Shown: one piece after another, positions 12,021 to 25,196 of the stretch | How the letters are laid out: the number at the start of each line of letters is the position of its first letter | How positions within the stretch are numbered: the first letter of the stretch is position 1 | Assembly: GCA_033439265.1 (NCBI GenBank) | Contig: JAVTVX010000027.1 | Coordinates: forward strand, 9,067,001 to 9,131,000 | From: Dillenia suffruticosa | Taxonomy: Eukaryota > Streptophyta > Magnoliopsida > Dilleniales > Dilleniaceae | DNA: 64,000 nt | Direction of reading: 5' to 3' | Notes under the pieces: model-generated | The model's database searches: none | Seen by the model: the letters and a program-made list of their open reading frames with translations, nothing else | Told to the model about the DNA's origin: nothing | Position numbers and translations under genes: made by a program

Positions 12021-14260
12021 GACATGTCAACTCACTAAGTGAATAGGTCGACCCTTCAAGAGTTTTACCTTAGAAAATTAAGATCATTCAACCTATCATA
12101 ACACTTAGATCGACTCACACAATCCAAAACCCACATCCAAAGCCCGTCTACTTGATCATCCGACCTAAGGACATGCACAAGTCAACCCATGGAATGAATA
12201 GGTCAACCTGAGCATTGTTTGACACTTGAATATCCTTGTTTAAGCTAACTGACCATTCAACCTACACATACTTGGAATGTTAAAAACTCAGAGTTGATCA
12301 ACTTACTGAAAACTAAGTACTTGAAAATATAAGTATTTAAAATATAAAAAAAAATGAAAATTAAAAATGACAAATATTTGTTTCCTATATATTAATTAGG
12401 TTAAAATCTATTTTTTCAGAATTTTTCGAAATTGCTAACACTCCAAACAAAATTCATCCAAAGTAAGACCGAAAATCAAAACTGGAATTTTGTTTTTGAA
12501 TAGAGAGTTGACTTTTTAATCTTTAAGAAATTAGGTTTTAAAACAATTTTTATTGAATTTAAATTAGGAGGATTTGCCCATTTATATATAATATCTTAAG
12601 TAAATGAAAATATAAAAACTAGACATTTACTTAAGTTATTATTACTGAGAAAATAAGGTCAAACCTGAGACCTATCAACTTGATCAAATGATCTGAGTAA
12701 ATGAGGTCACATAGGTCAACCCATTGCTTACACAGGTCAACCTGAAGAATACTTAGTCCATAAAACATGTTTTCATACATGCTGTCGATCCAAGCCTAAA
12801 GAGAAATAAAGATCAGTATATATTGATCGACCCAAGGATTGCACATGTCAACCAAAACCTAGAAAAACCAGTTTACATCCACATTAAGTCAACCCTTAGA
12901 GTAGATATATCAACCTAAGGATGCATTGATACATAAACAAGGCTAAGTCTCAAACAGGTCGACCCATACATATCATCAGTCAACCTACCCTAATTGAAAT
13001 CACATAACTTGTCGACCCATGCAAGGAGCAAGCCAACCCATTACATAGTTAAACTAAAGAAGGATATCTTAGATCGACCCATGCACACGAAGAAGTTGAC
13101 CCAGGCAAGAGATTACATGTTCTTAAAAGGCACAAGGAACCTTAGGTTGACCCACTAAGAAGGACAGGTCAATCCATCTTTAGAGAACCTTTAAACGCAT
13201 TGACCATAGTATGTGAACCAGTCGACCTAAACCTGAGTTACCTAGGAAAGAACACTTCAAGTCAACCCGCACATGAAACAAATTAACGGAGCTAAGACAT
13301 TACATATAATACAAGGACATAAAACCTTAGGTCGACTCATAGGGATGAACAGGTCGAACTGCCTTATGGAAAACTTCATATAGGTTGACTACTTTGCTTG
13401 AACCTATCAACCTAAGCCTTCGTTATCTAGATTAGCTCACAACAAGTTGACCAGAGCACAAACACAGGTTGACCTACCTATGACTTAGGCTAGGAATCAA
13501 CTTGACACTTCAATACATCATTCGACCTAACATTAATGAGCATTTGACCCAAAAGAACTACAAGGCGACCTAGGCTTTGGTTTATAAGAAAATTAACTCA
13601 TAGGATGACCTAGGATTTTGAACAAGTCAGCCCTAAGACTTAAAGAGGTCAACCTAAAGACTTAACATGTCGACTTAGGCTTTAGATTAGAGAAACTTCA
13701 CAACAGAAGTCGACCCATATCTTTGACATATTAACCGTAAAGCACTCATAGGTCAACCCATGGATATACATATGTCAACCTAAGCCTTGGATTATGAGAT
13801 TCTCAACACACATGTTGACCCATAGTCAAATTTCACAGTTTTATCACCTAAGACATGTTGACTTGAGAGGATAAGACTATCGATTTAACAGTTGGTTTAA
13901 CTAATAATTATAACATGGGTCGACCTGAGAGGACCAATATGTCGACCTAAATTAGATACACAAGCTAACCCAAAAAATATATATCTCAACCCATAATTAA
14001 ACTCCATCATTTTCTCATCTTAACATGTCAACTCAAGAAATTCAAAGTGTCGACTAAACTTTGAATTAGCAAAAATTATCACATAAGTCGACATGAGATA
14101 GAGACATATTGACTTGGTAACTTTAATGAGCCGACCAAGAGAATAGGGACGCTGACCCACTAGTATGGTTTGTGTCTAAATGCTTAAACAATTTCAAAAG
14201 TAAGTTGACCCAAATAACTTTGTCATGTAGCCCCAATGATACCATAAGTCAAATCCTTAG
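11995..14260. repeat. Array of GTCGACC/GTCAACC motifs, 2.2 kb
   Basis: The words GTCGACCCAT, GTCAACCYA, GTTGACC and diverged forms recur every ~25-45 bp, about fifty times by eye, separated by non-repeating AT-rich spacers. No frame stays open through it. It is not a simple minisatellite, because only the ~8-10 base core is kept. A gap with few cores lies at about 12310-12650. The function, if any, is unknown. Confidence 0.65.
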
Positions 14261-14662
14261 TTGGTTAAATCTTCAAATGGCTAAAGCATGCATGATTAAC
14301 TCGAAATAACCTTGCTTAACACATTACACAGTGTTTGGTTATGTGTTTGTTTAGACTAACGAAACTTATGCAGCAAAAGCAAGCAAAACAATTGGTTAAC
14401 AGACTGTGGTGGCAAAAGTAAAGAGATAGAGAGCAATACACAAAATATTAAAATAAAATTGGTGGAGAGTATTTTTGAAAAACATTCATATTCACCAACC
14501 TCACAACAGCTCTCATCAATTCTCATATAAAGACCAAGGAAGGAAGACTCAAGAGGTAATGGATGAACGATAAACTATAGAATGCCAACCCAAATTGAAT
14601 GCTCTGTTCCTTACATGAATATACTATGTTCTTCAATTGTTGCTACATCCGAGGACATTAAT
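14261..14662. other. Spacer between motif array and gypsy element
   Basis: AT-rich DNA without a recognisable gene. The last bases before 14663 flank the left LTR. Confidence 0.5.
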
Positions 14663-16760
14663 TGTCACGCTTTGACTCTTGAGTCAGAGCACGCGATCAC
14701 GCGACAATCGCCATGCTACTCTCAAACATGTGTGAGCCCCACCCCATGTTCCAAAGTACCGCAAGGCATTCCAAAACTCCAATCATTTTCAAACAAGTGC
14801 AAATCACGCATAGGCTAGCACGTCATTTTCTTTTAATTTCAAATATCAAAAGGGCAGCCCGACCATCCAAATCCTACTAAAGAGATTCATATCAAATTCT
14901 ATCAAAAACAATTCCTAAATAATTTCAAAGAAATAAAAATGAGACTCTCAATTTAAGTATGCAAATTGTATCCAAATCCCAAATCAAATAAATATAGTAC
15001 AAAATAAGTTTCTAAAATAGTTATAAAATTTGCTTCCATCTGGTCCACTAAATATATCAAACCAAAAAAAAACTAGTACCGAAAGAGTCCAACAAAATAA
15101 ACTTCTTAGAATCCAGCACTAGGCAATTAATAACTCTCAACAAGGCTTCTTTTGTAAAAATGAAAGTTGGAATACTGAGTATAAATAATATTCAATGAGT
15201 GATATGCATATTGTCAGTAAATAAAATTTGTATGATAAATATATCAAACATATATATTTCAAATTATCGTGTTATTCTCAAAATAATTCGATAATAAATA
15301 GATTTCTCAGTCACCATGATTCAATATCAAATTGCATCCAACAAGTTTGTATTTTCCAAATATGGGGTAACCAAAATTATTATGCTCTACAAAGGTCTAC
15401 CACGACTTATGCGGAGCTACTATGGGGTTTTAGTAATTTAAATTCGTAAATACCCTAATCCTTGGCATTGGATATGATATTTCTTTGGCGGTATAATCAA
15501 CTATCTTACGAACTTATTTATAAAATATGGCCATAAATGCATCACGCGTGCTTGGTTATATCTCATGGTCTATTAACTCTATCACGTCACCCCGTCAGGT
15601 TGTACTGTAAAAAGAAATGAATAGTCATTTTTTTGAGATTCAGTCTCTTCCCCCAACCAATCACATGCACTATTTCACAAAATTCATAATTTCATTTCGC
15701 GTGTCATCAATTTAATAATTACCTAATAATTGTCAATATAACAATGTATTTAATATTAATAAATTAACATGGCATATTTGTTCATTCAAAGCATATAGAA
15801 TGCATAGGAGTTTAAAATTCAATTCTTGGAATATTTCACGCACATTTAAATATATAAATTCAAGTTTCAAAAATTATTTTGAAAATTTAATAAAAACATT
15901 TTCTTATTTAAGTACAAATATACAACCACTCACTTTTTGGGAGAATCAACACTCCTAATCCACAATCCAAAATTAGTAAACTCCTCTTAAACCTTCAATT
16001 ATCTCAACCTAAGACAATACACATTATTTCACCATTAATCATAAATCGAATTTGGCATTAGTTGGCTTTCCCTAAATTTTTTTTCTAATATCATCAAATC
16101 TATATTCAATTTCTTTTAATAAATATCATAGATATAGAGAAACCATCTTTCATTTAATATTTCTCTCAATTTCATCATTACATAAACCCTAGGCCTAAAC
16201 GCTCAAACTTAATTCTTTGAATCTTGACATAATAATTCAAAAATATGATAAAATAACTCAAATTTAGTTAAGAGGAGAAGATTACCTTAAATGGAGTCAT
16301 CATCATTCTCAAGTCAATTTACACCAAAATCCTAAACTTTCCACTCTCTAAAATCTCAAATTTCAATATTAATTACAATTTCATACCAAGAATAACTCAA
16401 TTATAAGTTAAGAGAGAAAAATTACTTCTACTGAAACCACCGATTACACCCCTTGTTAAATTACACCAAATTTTAAAATTTTCTCTCTCTAAAAAACTCA
16501 CTTCTCTCACTAGACCCAACCTCTTGTTGGGATTTTAGAAATCTTAATATATGTGTTTTCCTTGAACTTGATTGCTCTTGGAGAGAGCTAAGACAGAGGG
16601 TAAGAAAGAAAGTGAGCGGAGAGAGAGAGAAAGGGAGAGGGGAATAGGTTCTCAGGTAAAAGAACAAGAAAATGGGGAGGAAGAGATAGAGTAAAATAAA
16701 AGTAGGGGTTTGACTTTTCTTCTATTCTTCTCTTTTTTTTTTTTTTTCAATATTACAACA
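14663..16760 (-). repeat. 3' LTR of element A
   Basis: It starts TGTCACGC on the plus strand and ends near TATTACAACA, giving TG..CA ends on the minus strand. It aligns along its length with 21805-25196 once two insertions there are removed. At about 15105 and 15490-15500 it shows the uninterrupted versions of both CACTA insertion sites. Confidence 0.8.
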
Positions 16761-16857
16761 CTTAATCCTCTAGAAAGAAATTTTTTTTTTTTATACATAA
16801 AAAAAAGGTAGAGGTATTGTTTTTATATCAACTCTTCAATCTCTCAAGTTTCATTTT

Positions 16858-17600
16858 TCACTTACACATCAACCCTTCATGATCTTCTAGATTCATCCCA
16901 TTGTGAGGTAAACTAGTAATTAAAATCACGAAAATAAATTTATAAACTGTTGAACAATCCCTTAGTAGAAACTCATTAAGAAGTTTGAGGGAAACATCAG
17001 CAAACTCACACAAGTGAGAAATCTCAAGAGGTTGATCAATGCTAGGAGCATCAATGGAAAGAATGAAATCGGAAGGGATTAAGACTAACATGAGTTTGTG
17101 TCCAAAACCTCTCTATCAAAAACCCTGTAATTTATAGTAAGAATACATCTGGTAAGAAGTATTGATGGGAATATCTTACATTTAGGGCTGGAGGTTGGCT
17201 TCGTAGGTGTTGCTGGATGTAGTTGAATGGTTTTACTTTGCAATAGAAACACGAAGGCATTATCCTTGCCATTCATAGTCATGACATAATCATATAACCA
17301 AGAATGACCTAATAGAATATGGAAACCATCTAAAAGAAAAACATCACAATAGATATTCTTAGAATATATATCAAAATATATGAGAATTCTATATATCTCA
17401 ATCACAGGCAAAGTGGTGTTGTCCACCCAACCAATATGTTAAGCATCCAGTAGGGTTCCACTTTTCATTTCAACTTCTTAACAACATAATTGGACATCAC
17501 ATTTATAACACTACCTACATCTATTATAACCTAGCATATTCTTGTCCCGTATATAACAAATGTGTGAAAAATACTAGTATACTTTTGACTTGTAATAGTA
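16858..17600 (-). mobile_element. Gypsy protease to early-RT relic of element A
   Basis: Read on the minus strand, a protease-like part (VIIDVGSVINVM, then VFLLDGFHILLGHSWLYD) is followed by the linker that precedes reverse transcriptase in Ty3/gypsy pol (SHLCEFADVSLKLLNEF, then LPHNGMNLEDHEGL). The 3' LTR begins shortly after, so the RT, RNase H and integrase regions are missing. Fossil, broken. Confidence 0.7.
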
Positions 17601-20408
17601 GACATAATACAACATATTATCTGTAACAAGAACTCATCGAATTCACCAAATCATACTCTTCATCATCAAAGGGGCTACTATAACAATGAAATTCACTTAT
17701 GTTCCATCTACAAGTTCAAGAGGCTCGTGGCTTGAAATAAGGCCTCATTTAGACAACATGAAGCAAAAGGGGTCCCCTTCAATAGTCAAGCCACCAAGAC
17801 GGGATTGGCTAGGGACTATCTCCTCAAAACAAGTATACCTCACTTTGGCATCAAAGATGACCCAAAAATAACTAGGTCTAGAAAATAAGACTAGAAAAGT
17901 GATGTCAAATTGAAGGACTATCCCTTATGTCAAGGGCTAGAAGATAGCACTAGGGCAAGAAGTTGAAGAAGATTACGTTTGTCGTGGCTCCCCAACTTGA
18001 AAAGTAACATGTCTAGGTTTAGAAATATTGAGAAATATCTAAAAATTTTCAAAGTAGTGTAACAGGTTTCAACTAACTAATCAATATTATCTAGTTCTAC
18101 ATGTTCCTTACTCTAATTACTTTAGACCTTTAGTGAATTTAATAACCATATCCTAAGGCGTTTCCTCACAAGCACGCCTAGACATGAACTCATAAAATTG
18201 ACACCGGTGCTTATAATACTGCTCAACTATTGCTTAATATCCATCCGTTGAGCAAGGAGTTGCTTTCCAAAAGGAGGGTAGTAGACACTTCCCTTTATGT
18301 TTTTACTTCATATAGCTGAAAGAGTAACAAATTGTTGTCCTGAGCATTCTAAGGCATTTTGAATATTTCGACAATAACACTTAGCATCAAAAGTCAGCTT
18401 TATTTTGCAAAGAGAACTTGGTGGCTATCAGACATATCGTACACTCAAAATGGTCAGTCATTGCTACTAACTTGTCTAGGAAGAAATTACAAGTCATTCT
18501 ACTGTCAAAATTAAATGCATCAATCTACTGTCAAACTTAAAAACATCTACTTTCACCCTAATTTTAAGACTTCTCTACCTAGTCATTTCCATTCGCTTTC
18601 TCAACCTCAGCTTCATTGCCTCCTTAGATATGTTAGTGAACCTAGCTTTCTTACTTCTATGATGAGATTCTAACTTCTTGTTTCCTACTCAAGCATCTGA
18701 TATAAACAAAACCATTACATGTAAGAGTATCCACTCTTTCTAAACCACAAGGACAATTCAAACATACCAAAATTCTCTCTTTTTTTCCTAGTAATGGAAA
18801 TAATTTGTCTCTATTCAGTAGGCATCATTAGACTATTAATGCAGATAGAATGTCTTCATCTTTAAGATACTACACATGGAAGGAAATCGGAAATTAGAGT
18901 TAATAAATGGCCATGATTGACCTTCTTTAATTCAAGTCCATACATCACTACATCACTTCAGCCTATCAACAATACACTTATGTATTCTACTTTCAAGGGT
19001 AAAATTGTTTGATTTAGATTAAATTCCTCTAAATCTGGATTCAGAGGTAATTTGTGTTAAATTATACAAATTGAATGAGAATTCTATACTATGAGCAGAA
19101 CTAATGTCTGTTGACAAGAGCATGGATTAAGCATGGAAGACAAATACTTCAATGTATATTGATAAAGCAAAATAGGCCCAAGGTCTACTTAAATGGATCA
19201 ATAAACACCCCAAGAAAAGTGATCCAAAAATTTATTAGCCTATGAGTTTATTATCTTACAAATCTTTTCATTTTGACATACCTCCGACAATCATTCACAA
19301 GGAAATTGCGCTTTATAAATGCGTACTCCTGCATAAGTTGAAATAAAAGTTCATGTAAGAACACTCGAGCTCTTAATTTTTCTTTATGTTAATTGGTAGA
19401 AACTAATTAGTCTCTTTCCTTCAAAGATCTTTCACCCTCAACCTTCTAATGTTGATAGTCATTTTCCTGAAACTGAAACCAAAGCTAGTCATTGATTCTC
19501 AATAGTGTTTATGGAAACCCGAAATATCTTCCGAAAATATTACTTGAATATCATGTTAGGGCACTTTAACCTATAGCTGCCACATGCAACAAGTCCACTT
19601 CAAACTTTTGAGAATCTTTTCAACCAGGTAGAGCCATTTCCTTATCAGTTGCCAGCCATGAGGTTAGACGTCCCATGTCATCCACAAAGCGTCCCCACTA
19701 AGAAGTATCATAAATTACTTAATACTTCGCACTCACCAACAAGTCGATATCAATAATTTGCAAAAGCCTAATCACAAGTCTCCCCCTTTTAAATGTCACA
19801 ACTAAAGGGGATAACTAAACATTAGTATTAACAGATTGAGCTCAATTCTCTAGTTATCCACTAAGGCATTGCCAGTTCCAAAATACATAATTCTATTTCA
19901 TGAATAGCATAAACTTTGACATGAGAAGAAGGAACAAATACCTCATCTTGGATGCAATTGGAGAAAAAAGGCAAAGATATACAAGCTAACACACCATACC
20001 AGGGGTAGTAGTTATAACTGCTAAATTGTAATAGATTCGTCATATTAGGAAATAATTAGGCCATTCCTTGAAATCAAAGGAGACACAATTAAATTGATCT
20101 TCTCATTAATTTATACTAATAAGGTAAAAATTTAGTCATTTAAAAGAGTAATGTACAAGAAGGTTATAAAATTCATCAAATGGTCAAATTTTGTAAATTT
20201 AACTTATGCAACAGGCAAAAACTCTTGTGTAAAATAGGATGGAGTGCAATCATAAAGAAGACATCATTTTTCACCTCATGTAAGTTGCATTTATGATCCC
20301 ATTATTTCCAAAGAAAACAAATCCTTTCTAAACGATGAAGAGAAGACAGTACTTCATCTCCCAATACTAGTTCCAGATCACTCCTCCATCTAAAAGTTAT
20401 TGAGAAAG

Positions 20409-20439
<31 letters not shown>

Positions 20440-21788
20440 AACAAAGAAATCTTTCATACTAGTAGTAAAACTAAGCAATTACTTACGGGGAATACTCAAC
20501 ACACTTCATATTCCTTTTATGATTGCACAAACAGTAAGCACTAATTGACTAAAACATTAAAGATAAATAAATGTTAGCAAAGGAAATAGAATGATTCAAA
20601 ATAATAAAGGCCAACTTAATGAGAATCTAGAGAGGATTTGAGCTTTTCAAGAAGGTAGACTAGAACAAATATGAAGGATTCAAATAAAAAACTCAGGGAA
20701 ATTTAGTCCAATCAAATTTTTATCACCATTTCTCATCTTTATCTAGAACCTTTGGAAATTACTTATAAACAATTTTCAAAACACAAAAACTATATCAGGA
20801 ATAAGTGGTAGTTGAAAACATATTCCAAAATGTGTGTCTCTTCTTACCATATCTTTCCTTGATTTTTCTATTCTCAATTACCATCTTCCCTCTTATATTT
20901 AAGTTCAACCCCGATTCAAATCTTATAAACGAAGATTTCTCGGAGTTCACAAACTCTGAAACATGTGTAGGTAACTCTCTTAGCCCTGTCTCATACTTCA
21001 CCACGTCTTATTCCCTTGTACTAATTTGAAAAATTATTCCTTCTTTTGGTCCCCATAGGACCAAAAGTAGTATTTCTATTTGAAAGTCTTAAGAAATTCT
21101 CCTCAAATAGGAGGAGTAGAAATTCTACATCGCATATTCTCTTAATGGAATGACCACCACCAACTTTTCATCAAGAGGGGTCAAGAGTCAGTTGGAGTAT
21201 TTAACAAACTCCGTACTTACAAATGAGTTATTAACTCTAAAAATACTTATCATACCTAATAAAATAAACCATAAATATTTATCAAATCATAACACATATT
21301 CAGAAATATGACACTCAAAAGTATTTCATCATATATCTCAATCATAAACAATTTCATATTACTATACCAATAAAACATGTATGCCAAACTCCTAATATGA
21401 AAATATAGGTCCAACGGCCAAAATTACTGCTAAGATCCCCCACCATTTAGCCAAACTAGCCATAATCAAAAGAGGTCCTTGATCACAATCGAGTAACTAT
21501 TTATCGAGCAATACATCACTCGGGTTGTAGAGGTACAGTGAGAGAAATCTCATTTGGATTTCTCATTTTTTGTCTAGAAAGATAACTTAACAAATAAAAT
21601 AGAAATTAAACTAGAGGTTTTAAAAAAAGTATTCTTAATTTCCTAGAACTCATGGGAGACTTTCAAAATCATTTAAAACATTTTAAACATTAATCCATTT
21701 CAAAATAGTTTGAAAACAATTGAAAATCTTTAAAATAGTTGAGAAAATTTTCAAATGTTTTAACAGATTCTCAAATTGAAAATGTAAA
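17601..21788 (-). mobile_element. Gag/leader interior of element A
   Basis: AT-rich interior between protease and primer-binding site. Minus-strand patches around 17900-18500 look like gag, but are too decayed for a firm domain call. No host gene was recognised. Confidence 0.45.
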
Positions 21789-21798
21789 CTGATACCAA
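21789..21798 (-). other. Primer-binding site of element A
   Basis: Reading the minus strand, TTGGTATCAG lies six bases inside the LTR end and matches the start of the plant initiator-tRNA-Met primer-binding site TGGTATCAGAGC. Confidence 0.75.
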
Positions 21799-22239
21799 TA
21801 AAATTGTCACACCCCGACTCTCGGGTCTGAACACGTGACAACCGCCGTACTACCCTAAAACATGTGTGAGCCCTACCCTGGGTTCCAAGATACTGCAAAG
21901 CATTCCGAAACTCTAATCATTTTTAAACAAGCACAAATCACCAATAAGACAACACGGCATTTTCTTTCAATTCCAAGTATAAAAGGGCCAAGTTGGCCAA
22001 ACAAATCCTACTAAATGGATTCATATCAAATTCTATTAAAAACAATTCCCGAATAATTTTAAAAAAATAAAAAGGAAGTTCTGAATTTAAGTATGCAAAA
22101 TAGTGTCTAAATCCCAAATCAAATAAATATAGTACAAAGTAGATTTTCAAAATAGTTACAACGTATGTCTCCATTTGGATCCACTAAATAACTCAAAAAA
22201 AAAAAACTAGTACTCAAAGAAGTCAAACAAAATAAATTT

Positions 22240-22523
22240 CACTACAAAAAACAGCCTTTTAGCCACAAATTTAGCGATAAAAATTTTAAAAAAATTCGTC
22301 GCTAAAAACATTAGCGACGAAAAATTTTTCGTCGCTAATAACGCGTCGCAAAAATTTAGCAACGAAAATTAGAAATCCGTCGTTAAATTTAACGACGAAA
22401 ATTGAAATCCGTCGCTAAATTTAGCGACAAATAATTTTTCGTCGCTAAAATTCATCACAAACTTTAGCGACGAATTTTTTCCGTCGCGAAAATTCGTGGC
22501 TAAAACCGTATTTTTTTGTAGTG
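22240..22523. mobile_element. Short CACTA-type MITE, 284 bp
   Basis: The ends are CACTACAAAAAA and TTTTTTTGTAGTG, flanked by the 3-bp duplication TTT. The interior is made of alternating TTCGTCGCTAA / TTAGCGACGAA words, as in plant CACTA-derived MITEs. The paired LTR shows the empty site near 15105. Confidence 0.85.
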
Positions 22524-22928
22524 TTTCTTAGAATCTGGCGCTAGGCAACCAATAAGCCTTAACTAAGTTTCATCTATAAAAGTAAACGTAGGATGGGTGA
22601 CTATAAGTAATACTCGGTGAATAATATGTATGTTGTACATAAATAATATTTGTGTGGTAGATATATCAAATATATATATATTTCAAATTATTGTTTCATT
22701 CTTAAAATCATTCAATAATAAATAGATTTTTCAATTATCATATTCAATATCAAATTATATCCAACAAGTTCATATTTTTCAAATATGTGGTAACCAAAAT
22801 TATTGTTTCCGACAAAAATCTACCACGACCAAGGGCGGGACTATCAAAGGGTTTTAGTAATTTAAATTCGCAAATACACTTATCTTTGATATTGGATGTA
22901 TTATTTTATTAGTGGTACAACCAACTAT

Positions 22929-23911
22929 CACTACTAGAAAATGAGTTTTCAACGACGGAAAAATCCATCTCTGAAAGTCCATTTTTCGTTGCTGAAGAGT
23001 ATTAGCAACAGATTTTTTCCGTCGTAAAATCTATCGCTAATACTTACCCTACTAAATATCAGTAACGGAAAAAATCCATCACTAAAAAGAAAAATAAAAA
23101 AAAAATTAGCGACGGACCGGAGTCCATTGCTGATTTTAGGAGTACTAAAAAAAATTACATTTTGCTCCCAGGCTGCGCTAGGACCCGCCACCCACGGCCC
23201 GACCCGCCACCCACGATGTTTAATATTTGAGAAATGCGTTTGCTCACCTTCAAACCCGGACATTGCAAAAATCTCATAAGTGACCCAACCACCATGCCGT
23301 CAAAGTGATCTATCCATATTAACTTTTTTTTACTTATTATATATATCTCATATTTTTGATAATAATAAAATTATATAAAATTATAAAATAATGAAATAAT
23401 TTTATTTTAGATTAAAATAAAATAATAAAAAAAATTAAAAAATAAAATAATATTATCCTTTTACAAAATAAAATAAAAATTAAAAAAATTATATTAAATA
23501 AAATTTAAAAAAAATCCGTCGCTAATCCGTCGGTAATACGTCACTAATTTTTTTGTCAGTAATCCGTCGCTAATTTTTTTATCGGTAATCCGTCGGTAAT
23601 TTGTCGCTAAAATTTTTATCGGTAATCTGTCGGTAAAATTTTTGTTGGTAATCCGTCGCTGATAAATTTATAAAAAATTTAAAAAAACTTAAAATTAAAA
23701 AATTAAAAAAAATTAAAAAAAATTAAAAAAAATTAAAAAAAATTAAAAAAAATTAAAAAAAAATTTTAAAAATTATACAAAATCTGTCACTAATCCGTCA
23801 GTAATCTGTCGGTAAATTTCCTTCGGTAATCCGTCGCAATTCCGTCACTATTACCGACGGAAAAAATCCGTCGGTAATTTTTCGTCGGTGAAAGTCAAAT
23901 TTCTAGTAGTG
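22929..23911. mobile_element. CACTA-type non-autonomous element, 983 bp
   Basis: The ends CACTACTAGAAA and TTTCTAGTAGTG are flanked by TAT on both sides. Subterminal words are GACGGA and CCGTCGSTAAT. A TTAAAAAAAA tandem stretch is at about 23690-23770. A GC-rich patch (23167-23216) adjoins a tRNA-like module (listed separately). No transposase. Confidence 0.85.
23241..23308 (-). other. tRNA-like A/B-box module inside CACTA element
   Basis: On the minus strand TTTGACGGCATGGTGGTTGG (A-box-like) is followed about 30 bases later by GGGTTTGAAGG (B-box-like, imperfect). It shares TTTGAC..TGGTGGTT with the module at 50783-50850, so common descent is likely. It is not a folded tRNA gene. Confidence 0.45.
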
Positions 23912-25196
23912 TATATCATGAGTTTATTTATAATATCTGACCATGAATGCATCATACGTACTCGGTTACATCCCATGGTCTACTAACCCTAACACGTCAC
24001 TTCGTGAGGTCATGCTATGAAGGGAAATGACTAGTCATTTTTTGGGATTCGGTCTCTTCCCCCAAAGTCAATCATGCACTATTTCATAAAATTCATAACT
24101 TCATTTCATGTGTCATCAAATTAACATTTGTTCAATAGTAGTCAATATAATAATATATTCAATATCAATAAATCAACAAAATACGTTTATTCATTCAAAA
24201 CATATAGAGCGAATAAGAGTTCAAAATTCAATTTTTTGAATATTCCACAAACACTAAAACACATAAATTCAAGTTTCGAAAATCATTTAAAAAATTTAAT
24301 AAAAACATTTTTCTTATTTAAGTGTAACCACTCATCTCTTGGGAGAGTTAGTACTCCCGATCCATAATCCAAAACGAAGTTAACTTTTCTTAAACTTTCA
24401 GTTATGTCAACCTAAGACAATATACGTCATTTTACCATTAATCATAAATCGAATTTGGGGTTATTTAAATTTTCCCTAAATCTTCTTAATCCAAGATTTT
24501 TAACATCATCAAATCTATATTCAATTTCTTCTAATAAATATCATAAATTTAGGAAAACTATCTTCCATTTAACATTTCTCTCAATTTCATTATTATATAA
24601 ACTATAAGTCTAAACCCTCCAAACTTAATCCTTTCAATCTCGACATAATAATTCAAAGACATGATAAAATAACTCAAATTTAGTTAAGATGAGAAGATTA
24701 TCTTAAATGGAGTCACTAATTTCGTTGTCAAGTCAAGTTACACTAAGACCATAAACTTTCTTCTTTGCAAAATCTCAAAATTCACCAACAATTGCAATTT
24801 CATATAAAAACAACTCAATTATAAGTTAAGATAAAAAAATTAGCTCTATTGGAACCACTGATTGCACCTCTTGTTGAATTACACCAAAATCCTAAGTATT
24901 TCTCTCTATAGAAAACTCACTTCTCTTACTAGATCCAAACTCCAATAGTTTTGTTGAGAGTTTTAAAAGCCTCAATATGTTGGATTTTTTGCTTGAACTT
25001 GATTGCTCTTGGAGAGAGTAAAGAGAGAGGGCGAGAGAGGAAGTGAGCCGAGATGGAGAGAGTGGGAGAGGGGAATGTGTTCTCGGGTAAAAGAATGAGA
25101 AAGTGGGGGAGGATGAGAGAGAGAAAAATAAAAGTGGGGGTTTGACTTTTTCCTCTTCTCCTTTCCTTTTTTTTTGTTTTTCAGTTTTACAAGACA

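Larger units (their letters stand above)
14663..25196 (-). mobile_element. Ty3/gypsy LTR retrotransposon, reverse orientation (element A)
   Basis: Two related ~2.1 kb LTRs in the same orientation bound a ~5 kb interior. A primer-binding site matching initiator tRNA-Met lies beside the right LTR, and gag/protease/early-pol similarity is found on the minus strand. The element is broken, with most of pol absent. No matching target duplication is clear (left flank TTAAT, right flank CCTCA). The LTRs differ by many substitutions, so it is old, and its right LTR has since received two CACTA-type elements. Confidence 0.8.
21805..25196 (-). repeat. 5' LTR of element A with two nested insertions
   Basis: It begins TGTCACACCCCGACTC on the plus strand. 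It is 3.39 kb long, but about 2.1 kb once the elements at 22240-22523 and 22929-23911 are subtracted, matching the 3' LTR. A CT/GA-rich block near 24950-25150 corresponds to 16500-16700. Confidence 0.8.

Noticed and set aside
22240-23911. CRISPR-like or satellite array from regular GTCGCTAA words
   Set aside because: The words alternate in orientation and lie inside elements with CACTA/TAGTG ends and 3-bp target repeats, so they are transposon subterminal repeats.
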